A stretch of DNA of 64,000 bases from Paenibacillus sp. ACRRX (GTDB lineage Bacteria > Bacillota > Bacilli > Paenibacillales > Paenibacillaceae), in NCBI RefSeq assembly GCF_022346885.1, contig NZ_JAKRNK010000008.1, forward strand, positions 124,001-188,000. Reading direction: 5' to 3'. The position numbers and the translations under genes were made by a program. Shown here piece after piece: positions 37,899-46,635 of this stretch. The notes beneath the pieces are model-generated. The model made no database searches and was not told where the DNA came from. It saw nothing but the letters and a program-made list of their open reading frames with translations. The stretch's first letter is position 1; every line of letters starts with the position of its first letter.

Positions 37899-39259
37899 AT
37901 GTTTTTCACATCTTATGGCGCAATGTGATGCATCGAAAAGTATTATCGCTGTTAACGATATTATCCATAACGCTTACTACCGGGCTACTCGTCATCTTAT
38001 TACAAGCAAGCGATGGCGTCGAACAGAGCGCGGAGAAAGGCTATGGTCCCTTTGAACTTACTATAGGAGCAAAAGGCAGTCAGACACAACTGGTGTTAAA
38101 CACCTATTACCGTGTTGGATCACCAATTGGCAACATTCCGCTGCAGGTGCTGCAAGATTTGAAGCAAGAGCCAGAGGCAGCTCACGTGTATGCTATGACT
38201 GCTGGAGATGCTTATAATCGTTATCCTATTGTAGGCATCGAGCCTGATTATTTCCTGACACGTTACGGCGACCAGAGACTGCAAGCTGGCAATATGTATG
38301 CCCGTACAGGTGAAACGATCGTAGGCGCTCATGTTGCCAAAATGCTCGATCTAAAGGTCGGAGACACCTTTCACGGCAGTCACGGGCTTGTTCACGAAGG
38401 TGGAAAGTCATTTGATACGAATTCGGGAACAAATGTTAATTCTACTACCAAGGATCAGGAACAGGAACAGGAGCAGGGAATACATCCTGATGAGCACCAT
38501 GAAGACAACACCCATGTGGAAGAGTCTTCGGATTTGTCAGAAACACATCTGGATCAGGCGACCGCTAACCGTAATGCACAAGAGCATCATGATGATCATG
38601 AGCATTTCGAGTACAAAATTGTAGGCATCCTTCCGTCACTGGGCACTGCTGATGATCGAGCTGTATTTACAACTGTTGATTATGCTTGGCATGTTCATGG
38701 CATTACACATGATGAAGACAAAACCATTACCGCCATTCTAGTGCAGCCCAAGTCACTGCTTGGGACACAATTCATCAAGAACAAGTATGACAAGCGTGTT
38801 GACGTTCAAGCCGCCTATACGAGCAAATCTGTAGCGGACGTTGTAAATGTTGTAGATCAGGGAACCGAGTTAGTCAGCTTTGTCTCCATGATCTGTGTTG
38901 TACTCGCCGCCATTTCCCTGCTCCTCTCGTTAACATCAGTTGTCACTGAACGTAAAAAAGATGTGGGTCTTATGCGTCTTGTTGGCAAGTCAAGGCGATA
39001 TGTATGGTCCGTACTCATTGGTGAAGGAATGCTGTTGACTTGCGTTGGACTGGTGTTCGGCCTTCTGCTCGGTCATCTTGTTACGTATCTATGTGCCAGT
39101 TCTATTCTAGAATGGACCGGCGTTCATGTTAACGCGGCCCGGATCGTATCTGGAGAAGGTTGGCTCCTGCTTGGCACACTACTTATTGGCTTTATCGCCT
39201 CCATCGGCCCAGCATGGAAAGTATATCGGGTCGATCCACTGCAACTGTTTAAGAATTAG
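37895..39259 (+). CDS. FtsX/MacB-type ABC permease with a His-rich extracytoplasmic insert
   Basis: 454 aa. One N-terminal helix (SLLTILSITLTTGLLVIL), a large extracytoplasmic part, then three C-terminal helices (VSMICVVLAAISLLLSL, LLTCVGLVFGLLLGHL, LLLGTLLIGFIASIG) with the usual TERKKDVGLMRLVG coupling segment. Between about residues 168 and 235 there is an acidic, His-rich insert (EQEQEQGIHPDEHHEDN and QEHHDDHEHFEY) as found in proteins that handle zinc or nickel. Metal transport is an inference from this insert and from the neighbouring genes. Confidence 0.85.
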   Translation: MNVFHILWRNVMHRKVLSLLTILSITLTTGLLVILLQASDGVEQSAEKGYGPFELTIGAKGSQTQLVLNTYYRVGSPIGNIPLQVLQDLKQEPEAAHVYAMTAGDAYNRYPIVGIEPDYFLTRYGDQRLQAGNMYARTGETIVGAHVAKMLDLKVGDTFHGSHGLVHEGGKSFDTNSGTNVNSTTKDQEQEQEQGIHPDEHHEDNTHVEESSDLSETHLDQATANRNAQEHHDDHEHFEYKIVGILPSLGTADDRAVFTTVDYAWHVHGITHDEDKTITAILVQPKSLLGTQFIKNKYDKRVDVQAAYTSKSVADVVNVVDQGTELVSFVSMICVVLAAISLLLSLTSVVTERKKDVGLMRLVGKSRRYVWSVLIGEGMLLTCVGLVFGLLLGHLVTYLCASSILEWTGVHVNAARIVSGEGWLLLGTLLIGFIASIGPAWKVYRVDPLQLFKN

Positions 39260-39310
39260 CTACACCATGTCAAGCTTAGACTTCATTTCCTACTAAAGCG
39301 AGGGATAGAT

Positions 39311-40369
39311 ATGAATCGAAATGCAGCGTTGGCTATTACGGCTGCTATGGCCTGTGGAATTCTGCTAGCTGGCTGCGGACAATCTAAATTACCTAATGGT
39401 CAATTACCAGATTCTTTTGCAGCAGCCGCATCTAAAACAACAACTAATAGTGTCGTCACAGCTGAAAAAGCTCCTACTATTGGAGACACAGCCTCCCGAG
39501 AAGGGACTGATGTCAAAGACATACCCGAATCTACTGATGGTAACCCTGAGGAGCAAACAAGCTCAGCCTATGATAAGAAGACCATCGATGCTTCCTTAAG
39601 TACGTCTGGGAACAAGTTTACGGCGACGTCATCCACACAAGCGCCCAATGGGGATACAGCGCAAACGACTCAAGGTGCTGTAGACAAGGTCCCCCCTGTG
39701 AGACAATCAACTACTGATAGCAGGAAAAACCCTGCTCCTGATAATGATACCCATCTAGAAAGGAAAGCGGCGCTTCACAAATCGACAGATCCAATGCGAA
39801 CTACACCTCCCAAGTTATCCAAGTCGGAAGGTACGTCACCATCAGCTCAAAAATCAACTCAAGTGAAAGCATCTCAATTAGCTGTGAATGACAAAAAGCT
39901 GAATAAGCCCGCAGCTGTACAAGGTCGTAGTCCTGATAGCAAAAACGAACCAGCCAAATCGCAGTCAAAACCTGTTGTGCAGCAACATGCGCCAAAGTCT
40001 TACTCGAATACGTTGTTATGGTCCGAATTTTTTGATAATGAGAAGCAAAACACACCATCGGAGAAATTTTGGGAGCTAAGCGGTAAACAAGTAACAATAA
40101 AAGGATACATGGGAGAAGTACTTTCCTTTGATAAGAACTGGTTCCTGCTTATCCCTGCGCCAGGTGCAGAATGTCCATTTGACAACGGTGATGAAACGTA
40201 CTGGAACAAGATTATGATGGTCTTTGTCCCCAATGATACGAAGCTCCGTTACACATCAGGACCGCTTGAATTAACAGGAACACTGGATGTTGGTATCAAA
40301 ATTGATGAATCTGGCTATAAAACGATGTTCCGCTTATATGATACGACATTTGAAAAAATTAGTGAGTAG
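39311..40369 (+). CDS. Lipoprotein with a DUF3299-like C-terminal domain
   Basis: 352 aa. A type II signal peptide ends in the lipobox LLAGC (Cys 22). Residues about 25-240 are Ser/Thr/Lys-rich, low-complexity and probably disordered. The C-terminal 105 residues (SGKQVTIKGYMGEVLSF, WFLLIPAPGAECPFDNGD, LELTGTLDVG) follow the DUF3299 outline of a one-domain exported protein with a Cys-containing LLxPxPxxC-type stretch. The domain match is by eye and moderate. It lies 50 bases after the permease gene and ends at a terminator, so it is likely the third gene of the transporter unit. Confidence 0.62.
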   Translation: MNRNAALAITAAMACGILLAGCGQSKLPNGQLPDSFAAAASKTTTNSVVTAEKAPTIGDTASREGTDVKDIPESTDGNPEEQTSSAYDKKTIDASLSTSGNKFTATSSTQAPNGDTAQTTQGAVDKVPPVRQSTTDSRKNPAPDNDTHLERKAALHKSTDPMRTTPPKLSKSEGTSPSAQKSTQVKASQLAVNDKKLNKPAAVQGRSPDSKNEPAKSQSKPVVQQHAPKSYSNTLLWSEFFDNEKQNTPSEKFWELSGKQVTIKGYMGEVLSFDKNWFLLIPAPGAECPFDNGDETYWNKIMMVFVPNDTKLRYTSGPLELTGTLDVGIKIDESGYKTMFRLYDTTFEKISE

Positions 40370-40372
40370 CAA

Positions 40373-40424
40373 AAAATGCACCTGATAGAGCGCCCCTCAT
40401 GGGTAAGCTTATCAGGTGCATTTT
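40373..40424 (+). terminator. Terminator after the lipoprotein gene
   Basis: AAAATGCACCTGAT (40373-40386) pairs with ATCAGGTGCATTTT (40411-40424), ending in T. Confidence 0.8.
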
Positions 40425-40443
40425 ATATATCTTCGCTTTTCAC

Positions 40444-40491
40444 TTGACAAATGTTACCTTATCGACAATAATTATGAGTATACTCATAATT
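40444..40491 (+). promoter_or_regulatory. Promoter and palindromic operator of the tetR operon
   Basis: TTGACA (40444) and AATAAT (40467) are 17 bases apart. The 22-bp perfect palindrome 40470-40491 (core TATGAGTATACTCATA) overlaps the -10 end and transcription start; a half-site CTCATAATT follows at 40499. Autorepression by the TetR protein is the obvious reading. Confidence 0.75.
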
Positions 40492-40522
40492 TAGTTTGCT
40501 CATAATTGAAAGGAGTTGTACG

Positions 40523-41167
40523 ATGAGCGGTATACGAACAGCTAAGAAAGAAGCGACTAGAAAGCTAATTTTGGAGCATGCCTATGATCAATTTATGCAA
40601 GTAGGCTATGGCAAAGTAACCACATCTAAAGTAGCCAAGGCAGCAGGCATCGGTGAAGGAACGTTGTTTAACTATTTTCATTCGAAAGGTGACCTGTTCG
40701 TCAGTGCCATGTTTGGTGATACGGTGATCCAGCCCTACACACTCCCTGATCAGTCTATCCACAGCATCAGAGAGCTGTCAGCAGCGATTACTAGCATCAT
40801 TGATTATTATTTAAGCAAAATTAAATCAGTTAACAAGGATTTGTTAAAGGACTTCTTCTCCGTTGTGTATGGCAGCCAGGCCAGCGCCTCTACCTTAACT
40901 CGCAGCAGCTTATTTAAGCTGGATCAGTTTATCATTAGTCATATCGAGCAGCTGCTAAAATCAGTTATGGAAGAAGCTGATCACGATTTGGTCCTGCAGC
41001 CCGCACTCACTTGTATTGCCGCTTGCGTCACTCACCAGCTTAGCTTGTATGTGCTCATGGACGAATATCAATATGATGACATGCTGCTTGCTCATCAGAG
41101 AGGTATTGAATTTGTGCTTCAAGGTAATCTAAGTATCCGATCCACCCACAAAGAACGGGGAGAGTGA
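40523..41167 (+). CDS. TetR-family transcriptional regulator
   Basis: 214 aa. N-terminal helix-turn-helix: TRKLILEHAYDQFMQVGYGKVTTSKVAKAAGIGEGTLFNYFHSKGDLF. The C-terminal ligand/dimer domain is divergent. AAAGGAG lies 7 bases before the ATG at 40523. The gene starts an operon with a membrane protein and a GNAT enzyme, and the palindrome at its promoter suggests autoregulation. Confidence 0.9.
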   Translation: MSGIRTAKKEATRKLILEHAYDQFMQVGYGKVTTSKVAKAAGIGEGTLFNYFHSKGDLFVSAMFGDTVIQPYTLPDQSIHSIRELSAAITSIIDYYLSKIKSVNKDLLKDFFSVVYGSQASASTLTRSSLFKLDQFIISHIEQLLKSVMEEADHDLVLQPALTCIAACVTHQLSLYVLMDEYQYDDMLLAHQRGIEFVLQGNLSIRSTHKERGE

Positions 41168-41171
41168 ACAT

Positions 41172-41828
41172 ATGGGAGAGCATACGCGTATTGATTGGCA
41201 TTATAGCGGCAAGGAAGATTTAGGTGCTGGAACTGGCGCTTATCCCGAAGAAAAAGCACTTGGATACTCAGGCTGTATTGCACTTGTCGCATTGTTAATT
41301 TACTTGCTGCTCACAGGTTATGTGCAATGGAATTGGCTTCAGATCACGATTGCCTTCCTCCTCGCTTTTGATATTGGAGGTGGCCTCGTGAGCAATTCCC
41401 TGAATTCTTGCAAACGTTTCTACCATACTCCCCTGCTAGCAACTGAAAGCAAATGGGCTGCAATCGTAAAGAATAAATTTCTATTCAGCAGCTTTCACAT
41501 TCACCCTCTTGTCGTAGGTCTGCTGTATGGCCCCATGAATATCACATACGGATTAATATGGTATCTCCTATTTATGACTTCTGTCGTCATTGTCTCCATT
41601 ACCCCTTTGTATGTAAAACGTCCAGTATCTATTCTTATCATTCTATTAGCCATCCTCATTCAACTTTATGCTATTCCTCCTATCCTGGGCTTTGAGTGGC
41701 TGATTCCACTTTTATTCCTTAAAGTTATTCATGGTCACCTCGTAAGAGAAGAACCCTACAGAAAGGCTAAACATAAACAGCCATGTCACTTTACAGGAGG
41801 TGTCCAAGGTGAGAACAATCGTTGTTAG
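41172..41828 (+). CDS. Integral membrane protein of unknown function
   Basis: 218 aa with about five or six hydrophobic segments (CIALVALLIYLLLTGYV, WLQITIAFLLAFDIGGGLV, LIWYLLFMTSVVIVSITPL, ILIILLAILIQLYAIPPIL). It has an acidic N-terminus and a His/Cys-containing tail. The segment FDIGGGLVSNSLNSCKRFYH is the most distinctive part. It starts 4 bases after the tetR stop and overlaps the GNAT gene by 20 bases, so the three genes are one operon. I do not recognise the family. Confidence 0.65.
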   Translation: MGEHTRIDWHYSGKEDLGAGTGAYPEEKALGYSGCIALVALLIYLLLTGYVQWNWLQITIAFLLAFDIGGGLVSNSLNSCKRFYHTPLLATESKWAAIVKNKFLFSSFHIHPLVVGLLYGPMNITYGLIWYLLFMTSVVIVSITPLYVKRPVSILIILLAILIQLYAIPPILGFEWLIPLLFLKVIHGHLVREEPYRKAKHKQPCHFTGGVQGENNRC

Positions 41829-42411
41829 GCCAGCCTGTAAAACAGATTTTAATTTTGCCTTTGATCGGATAATATCTGCTGGAGGTGGCCTCATCGAGAG
41901 ATTGCTGGGGGGCGGGCGTCAAGAAATCGCTAGAAAGGTTATGCAAGTATTATGGACTGCTGAACCGAATCCTTTTTATTATCAAGCCAGTTTAATTGCA
42001 GAATTAAATGGCACTCCTGCTGGTTTACTCACCTCATTTGATGTTGAAACTAGCTCCTGTGCAGACCTGCCGTTGTCTTTATTGATTCGTGCTGGCGGTA
42101 TTAAGCTGGTAGCCTATCACTGCCTCCACCCTCTGCTTGGCATCCAGTCGCAAAGACTAACAGCCAGAACTATTGATGAGTGGTATATTAACTTTATAGC
42201 TACTGCTCCCCGCTATCAAGGTCTGGGAGTAGGCAACGTGCTTATGCAAGAGGCCTCTCATCAAGCAAGGCAAGCAGGAATGCCCAGATGTTCCTTATTC
42301 GTGGAGCCTAGCAATACCCGTGCTATTCAACTCTACCAAAAACACGGATTTGTCGAGCAGTACTACTTAAAGAAACCCGTTCCTTTTATAAAAATGACTG
42401 TTACTATCTAG
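41809..42411 (+). CDS. GNAT-family N-acetyltransferase
   Basis: 200 aa. APRYQGLGVGNVLMQEASHQ holds the acetyl-CoA pyrophosphate loop, followed by the N-R-A-I-Q-L-Y-x-K-x-G-F motif (NTRAIQLYQKHGFVEQY). GTG at 41809 has AGGAGG 8 bases upstream and is better than the GTG at 41800. It overlaps the membrane protein gene in another frame. Target unknown. Confidence 0.82.
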   Translation: MRTIVVRPACKTDFNFAFDRIISAGGGLIERLLGGGRQEIARKVMQVLWTAEPNPFYYQASLIAELNGTPAGLLTSFDVETSSCADLPLSLLIRAGGIKLVAYHCLHPLLGIQSQRLTARTIDEWYINFIATAPRYQGLGVGNVLMQEASHQARQAGMPRCSLFVEPSNTRAIQLYQKHGFVEQYYLKKPVPFIKMTVTI

Positions 42412-42473
42412 CGCTAATGATCACAAGGAAATACGCTTTTTGCTTTGCTCCTTTACTTCATTACAAACCAAAA

Positions 42474-42529
42474 AGTGCACCCGTCAGATTACACAGGACA
42501 ACGTCCTATGTTCATCTAAAGGGTGCACT
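42474..42529 (-). terminator. Terminator of the infC-rpmI-rplT operon
   Basis: AGTGCACCC (42474-42482) pairs with GGGTGCACT (42521-42529), with an inner AGGAC/GTCCT hairpin; the minus strand ends in TTTT. Confidence 0.65.
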
Positions 42530-42557
42530 CTATGAAATGCCCAGCTCAAAAACTGAA

Positions 42558-42917
42558 CTATGCGTTTACTTTTTCTTTTGCTACAGCAGCCAAGGAGTTG
42601 AACGCATTGATATCGTTCACTGCCAAGTCAGCAAGCATTTTACGGTTGATGTTAACTTCAGCCAACTTCAAGCCGTGCATGAATTTGCTGTAAGACAAAC
42701 CGTTCATGCGAGCTGCTGCGTTAATACGAGCGATCCACAATTTGCGGAAATCACGTTTCTTAACGCGACGATCGCGGTATGCATACAGCAAGGATTTCAT
42801 CACTTGCTCGTTTGCTGTTTTGAATAAACGGTGTTTGGAGCCAAAGTAACCTTTAGCTAGTTTCAATACTTTCTTATGACGACGACGTGTAGTAAATCCG
42901 CCTTTAACTCGAGCCAT
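42558..42917 (-). CDS. rplT: 50S ribosomal protein L20
   Basis: 119 aa; [20 protein letters not shown] and [18 protein letters not shown] are diagnostic. It binds 23S rRNA early in 50S assembly and, in Firmicutes, represses its own operon through the infC leader. Third gene of the operon. Confidence 0.98.
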   Translation of the reverse strand: MARVKGGFTTRRRHKKVLKLAKGYFGSKHRLFKTANEQVMKSLLYAYRDRRVKKRDFRKLWIARINAAARMNGLSYSKFMHGLKLAEVNINRKMLADLAVNDINAFNSLAAVAKEKVNA

Positions 42918-43000
42918 TCTAGGTAACCTCCCAATTGATTCTAATATGCATATAAATGCTTATGCTTCGTGTGGCGCACACACGAGAGCGAATAAATTCA

Positions 43001-43201
43001 TTACTTCAAGTTAGCCAATTGTTGCTTCAGACGACGAACGTCACCAGCAGCCATTACTGGGCTTGTTGCCAATACGCGCTTAGTACGTTTCGACTTGTGT
43101 GAAAGCAAGTGGTTACGGCCCGATTTATAACGGCGAACTTTACCAGTACCAGTGATTTTGAAGCGGCCTTTAAGGCTGCTGTGCGTTTTCATTTTAGGCA
43201 T
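43001..43201 (-). CDS. rpmI: 50S ribosomal protein L35
   Basis: 66 aa starting MPKMKTHSSLKGRFKITG. GAGGAGG lies 8 bases upstream of the ATG at 43201; an ATG two codons earlier is too close to it. Confidence 0.97.
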   Translation of the reverse strand: MPKMKTHSSLKGRFKITGTGKVRRYKSGRNHLLSHKSKRTKRVLATSPVMAAGDVRRLKQQLANLK

Positions 43202-43273
43202 TATCATTTCCTCCTCAATAATTAATCCAAGCCGCCACCTTCACCTGCGTGGCGGGACCATTTAATCGTTAAA

Positions 43274-43786
43274 TTAAGTAGTCTTAGGTGCCAATATCAT
43301 AATCATGCTGCGTCCTTCCAACTTCGGTTGGCGCTCAATGATGCAAAGATCGACAGTTTCCGTCTTTACACGCTCCAACACACGTTGACCAACTGCTGCA
43401 TGCGCGATTTCACGGCCGCGGAAACGAACAGAGCATTTTACTTTGTCGCCTTCGCCCAAGAACTTAATAACATTACGCAGCTTTGTCTGGAAGTCATGCT
43501 CATCAATGTTGGCACGGAACCATACTTCTTTAAGATCAACGATCTTCTGGTTCTTGCGTGCTTCCTTCTCTTTCTTCTGCTGCTCATAACGGAACTTCCC
43601 GTAGTCCATAATGCGGCACACAGGAGGCTTAGCCTGAGGAGCCACATTTACAAGATCCAGGTTCGCATCAATAGCCATCTGAAGAGCTTCACGGAAAGGC
43701 TTAATCCCGATTTGCTCACCTTCGGCACCTACAAGACGTACTTCCTTCGCACGAATTTCTTCGTTGATAATATGATCCTTACTAAT
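43274..43786 (-). CDS. infC: Translation initiation factor IF-3
   Basis: About 171 aa. ISKDHIINEEIRAKEVRLVG is the family N-terminus; the C-terminal domain has WFRANIDEHDFQTKLRNVIK and the conserved KCSVRFRGREIAH. IF-3 binds the 30S subunit and checks start codons. The likely start is ATT at 43786 (minus strand), with GGAGGTGG 6 bases upstream; rare ATT starts in infC are known and allow IF-3 to repress its own translation. An ATG at 43816 precedes the ribosome binding site. Confidence 0.96.
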   Translation of the reverse strand: MSKDHIINEEIRAKEVRLVGAEGEQIGIKPFREALQMAIDANLDLVNVAPQAKPPVCRIMDYGKFRYEQQKKEKEARKNQKIVDLKEVWFRANIDEHDFQTKLRNVIKFLGEGDKVKCSVRFRGREIAHAAVGQRVLERVKTETVDLCIIERQPKLEGRSMIMILAPKTT

Positions 43787-43824
43787 GACCTGCCACCTCC
43801 AAATACGATTTACCAAACTTCATC

Positions 43825-43864
43825 AAAAAAAGGGATGTTAGCTCTCAAAAGAGCCCACATCCCT
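43825..43864 (-). terminator. Leader terminator of the infC operon (L20 leader)
   Basis: On the minus strand, GGGATGT pairs with ACATCCC with an inner AGCTCT/AGAGC stem, then seven T. It lies between the promoter and infC, in the position of the L20-controlled attenuator of Firmicutes. It falls in the gap 43787-44095. Confidence 0.7.
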
Positions 43865-43977
43865 CACTATACATTATCGAGTGAGTACCGTCAGTACGGT
43901 AAAGTTCAAAGACCAGCCAACCAAAGTCGGTCAGGTGAGAAGCGGGCGCCTCTGCTTTTCATTAATCATACTCAAGT

Positions 43978-44006
43978 AATATATCACACACAAATATAAT
44001 CGTCAA
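43978..44006 (-). promoter_or_regulatory. Promoter of infC-rpmI-rplT
   Basis: TTGACG (44001-44006) and TATATT (43978-43983) on the minus strand, spaced 17 bases; it puts the start near 43970 and a leader of about 180 bases before infC. Confidence 0.7.
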
Positions 44007-44095
44007 GTCTTAAGTTAACTTAACTTCATTTAATTTAATTGAATTTAATTGAATTTCTTATCAGCCTCTTGTTATCTTTTTTTCTTTATCTTTTT

Positions 44096-46402
44096 TCAGC
44101 GATATACCGTCATTTCATCCATGAAAGACCAGCCGCTCGAAGTTATGATTTCTACCTGTACATATCTGGCTTTGACAGTGCTGGTCAGCTTGAAGATATA
44201 GGCTTGACGTGACTTATGGTTTGCGGGCACTTTATTAAGTGTACCTCTTGTTGTAAACCGCTGACCATCTGTGGACGTCCTCACCGTTATATATTCAGGC
44301 AGGCGAATAGCCGCACCTTCGTCACGCAGAAATGAAGCGTCCAGGCGACGAAGCATTACAGGACGAAGAAGATCCAGTGTCACACTGTACTTGGCAATAT
44401 CCGCTCGACCTTGCCAGGCGGAATCTGTATATTCAACGCTGCCAAGCTTACCGTCAGTCAGCTTGACACGTCTCTGATCTGGGTAAGATGATGCAGCGGC
44501 GTGAGACACTGTGTAGGGCTTATGCAGGCTTACCCGCTCTAGCGGCTCCTTAATCGGTATCCCTGCTCCTTTGTAATGATCTACATGAAATTCATCCATA
44601 AAAACCCACGATTCTGGCATTATCGTAATAACAGCCTTGACGTAACGAGCCTGTGCTTGTGGAAATACAAGTCCAAACTGAACCTGGCGATTAACTGCTG
44701 GTTCACCGTAATTGGCACTGCGATAAGGCGCCTGTCCCAATGATCGATAGTTGATATTGTCATCCGATATCCAATACTCCACTGTGTCCGGCAGCACTGC
44801 GCCTACCGCACCATGGGTCAGGAACTGCAGCGAAACACCCTCCACTGGTCGTATTTTCTCTAGATCCAGAATTACCGTATACGTTTCCGGCATCCTGCCA
44901 GCCTTTCTGCCCTGCCAAGCCGGGTCTAACGGTTCATTACTGGCAGCATTTCCATCCGTCAACTTGCTTTCGCGGTCCGGATAAGCTGAGTTCGCCGGCA
45001 TCGATACGACGTAAGATTTGCCGAGCGCCCAGTCCGTCGCTTGATAGGACGTCGCAATTGAGATAGGATCTGATAACCGTGAACGATTGCCCGCGGCATC
45101 TGCCGCCTCTATCCTATACCTGTACGTTGTATTCGGGATAAGCCCGGAATCCTGATACTGCGGCACGTAGGACTTTCCGATCTTCACCCCATCGCGATAA
45201 ACGTAGTACATAGCCCCGATATTATCGGACGAGGGCTGCCAGACCAGCTTTACTTTATCTGTCCCCCATGCGGCCACTTGCAAGCCTGAAGGAACGGTAG
45301 GAGCTTCAGAGTCTACTCGCCCTGTTCTCACGTACTGTAAATATGTTTCGTGATAATATGAAACACCAACAATCTTTGGACTTTGATAATGGTCATAAGA
45401 GAACGTAATCAGTTCGTCAACGTAAGGCTTAATCCGCTGCATATGCTGCACGACCTCACGAATCGGCATCGGTTCTGCAAACCAAGGTTCTGGGTTGACA
45501 GAGCGGAATGTCTCCACATCTGCCCACAGCTTGGTCATTGGGTGCCGATCCGTCACCGACTTCATAAACGCATACCATTGTATGGTTGCCTCTTTACTGC
45601 GGTAACCCCCACCCAACCCATCCTGGACAATAAGGTAATCCAGAGCTACCTGCTGTAAAATACCATCCCAAGTCTGTTTCCATGCTCGTTGATTCTGTGC
45701 AGGAGATTGAGTACACCAACTTTCAGGCCAAAGCGCCGGAGCCGTCGACGTCTTCATATTACCTGGCAGCGCATGCACGTGATCCACAATCCGTTTAAAC
45801 TCTGCGGCCAGATTTCGAATGGAGGCTTTGCTCTGATAACTGCAATTTTCCATCTCATTGTTCAAATAATATCCCTTCAAAGAGGGGTGCTCAGCATAAC
45901 GAGCCTGTAGCTCATCCACAAATTTTAATCCATATGTAAAAAGCTGATGAAGCCACACCTGTTGATCCGCATGATATTTGTACCAATCCTGATTCTCATT
46001 CAGACCCAGCCACACTTCCAAGCCCAAAGAATCAGCTGCCTGAAGCGCGAACTCCAATGGGTCTCCCTTGTACTTTGCATCCTGCTTAAAGCCAGCCAGA
46101 GCAGTCGGATAGATCGTTTCTTTCTTCTTCGAATCCCCCGTCCATTGAATAATAACAAGACGATTACCTGCTTCTTTTAAAATAGACAGTTCTTCCAACC
46201 AATCCTGAGCTGTCCACTCATACGTAATATTAGGTTGAATAAAGCTGCCAATTGATCTTGCATCCCAGACGGGCTTTACAGCCTTGTCTCCGGAAGCTGC
46301 TATCGTTGTACTGCTTGTGCTGCTCCACAAGGCTGCAAAAAGCAGGATGAACAGCATGCAGTTCAACTTTCTTCTCCCTCTGGCAAACCACTGTCGTCCC
46401 AC
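44096..46402 (-). CDS. Secreted DUF4434 protein with FN3 and two discoidin-like domains
   Basis: 768 aa from GTG at 46402 (GGAAGGAG 7 bases upstream). A signal peptide with FARGRRKLNCMLFILLFAAL and an AA-type cleavage region precedes the mature part. Residues about 50-355 look like DUF4434, a TIM-barrel glycosidase-like domain (FIQPNITYEWTAQDWLEELS, GYYLNNEMENCSY, LWADVETF). An FN3 domain follows (VPSGLQVAAWGTDKVKLVW), then two F5/8-type-C-like modules, each ending ARYVKxxI/ARYVQVEI...SWxFMDE. The acidic pair N-E in NNEMEN is a possible catalytic site. Probably a cell-surface or extracellular glycan-acting protein. Confidence 0.72.
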   Translation of the reverse strand: MGRQWFARGRRKLNCMLFILLFAALWSSTSSTTIAASGDKAVKPVWDARSIGSFIQPNITYEWTAQDWLEELSILKEAGNRLVIIQWTGDSKKKETIYPTALAGFKQDAKYKGDPLEFALQAADSLGLEVWLGLNENQDWYKYHADQQVWLHQLFTYGLKFVDELQARYAEHPSLKGYYLNNEMENCSYQSKASIRNLAAEFKRIVDHVHALPGNMKTSTAPALWPESWCTQSPAQNQRAWKQTWDGILQQVALDYLIVQDGLGGGYRSKEATIQWYAFMKSVTDRHPMTKLWADVETFRSVNPEPWFAEPMPIREVVQHMQRIKPYVDELITFSYDHYQSPKIVGVSYYHETYLQYVRTGRVDSEAPTVPSGLQVAAWGTDKVKLVWQPSSDNIGAMYYVYRDGVKIGKSYVPQYQDSGLIPNTTYRYRIEAADAAGNRSRLSDPISIATSYQATDWALGKSYVVSMPANSAYPDRESKLTDGNAASNEPLDPAWQGRKAGRMPETYTVILDLEKIRPVEGVSLQFLTHGAVGAVLPDTVEYWISDDNINYRSLGQAPYRSANYGEPAVNRQVQFGLVFPQAQARYVKAVITIMPESWVFMDEFHVDHYKGAGIPIKEPLERVSLHKPYTVSHAAASSYPDQRRVKLTDGKLGSVEYTDSAWQGRADIAKYSVTLDLLRPVMLRRLDASFLRDEGAAIRLPEYITVRTSTDGQRFTTRGTLNKVPANHKSRQAYIFKLTSTVKARYVQVEIITSSGWSFMDEMTVYR

Positions 46403-46574
46403 TCTAATTCTCCTTCCAATCTCTGCATCCAAACTGAGTATATATTCCCAGAAGTATAACTGGAACTTTGTACTCCATATGTAGACTGCCCTGGCATGCG
46501 TTAATTTAACAACTACATAGCATTTCCACTAATACTCCGATTTCTTATATGCCATGAACTGGCCCTTCCCACAC

Positions 46575-46603
46575 AAAAAAGAGAGGCAGCAACTGCCCCT
46601 CTC
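46575..46603 (-). terminator. Terminator after the GT2 gene
   Basis: GAGAGGCAGC (46581-46590) pairs with GCCCCTCTC (46595-46603), allowing a mismatch; six T follow on the minus strand. Confidence 0.75.
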
Positions 46604-46635
46604 CTGCTTGCGTATTTATTCCATGTGGAAATGAC

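Noticed and set aside
43328-43999. 223-aa plus-strand frame
   Set aside because: Antisense to infC and its leader and promoter; no family features.
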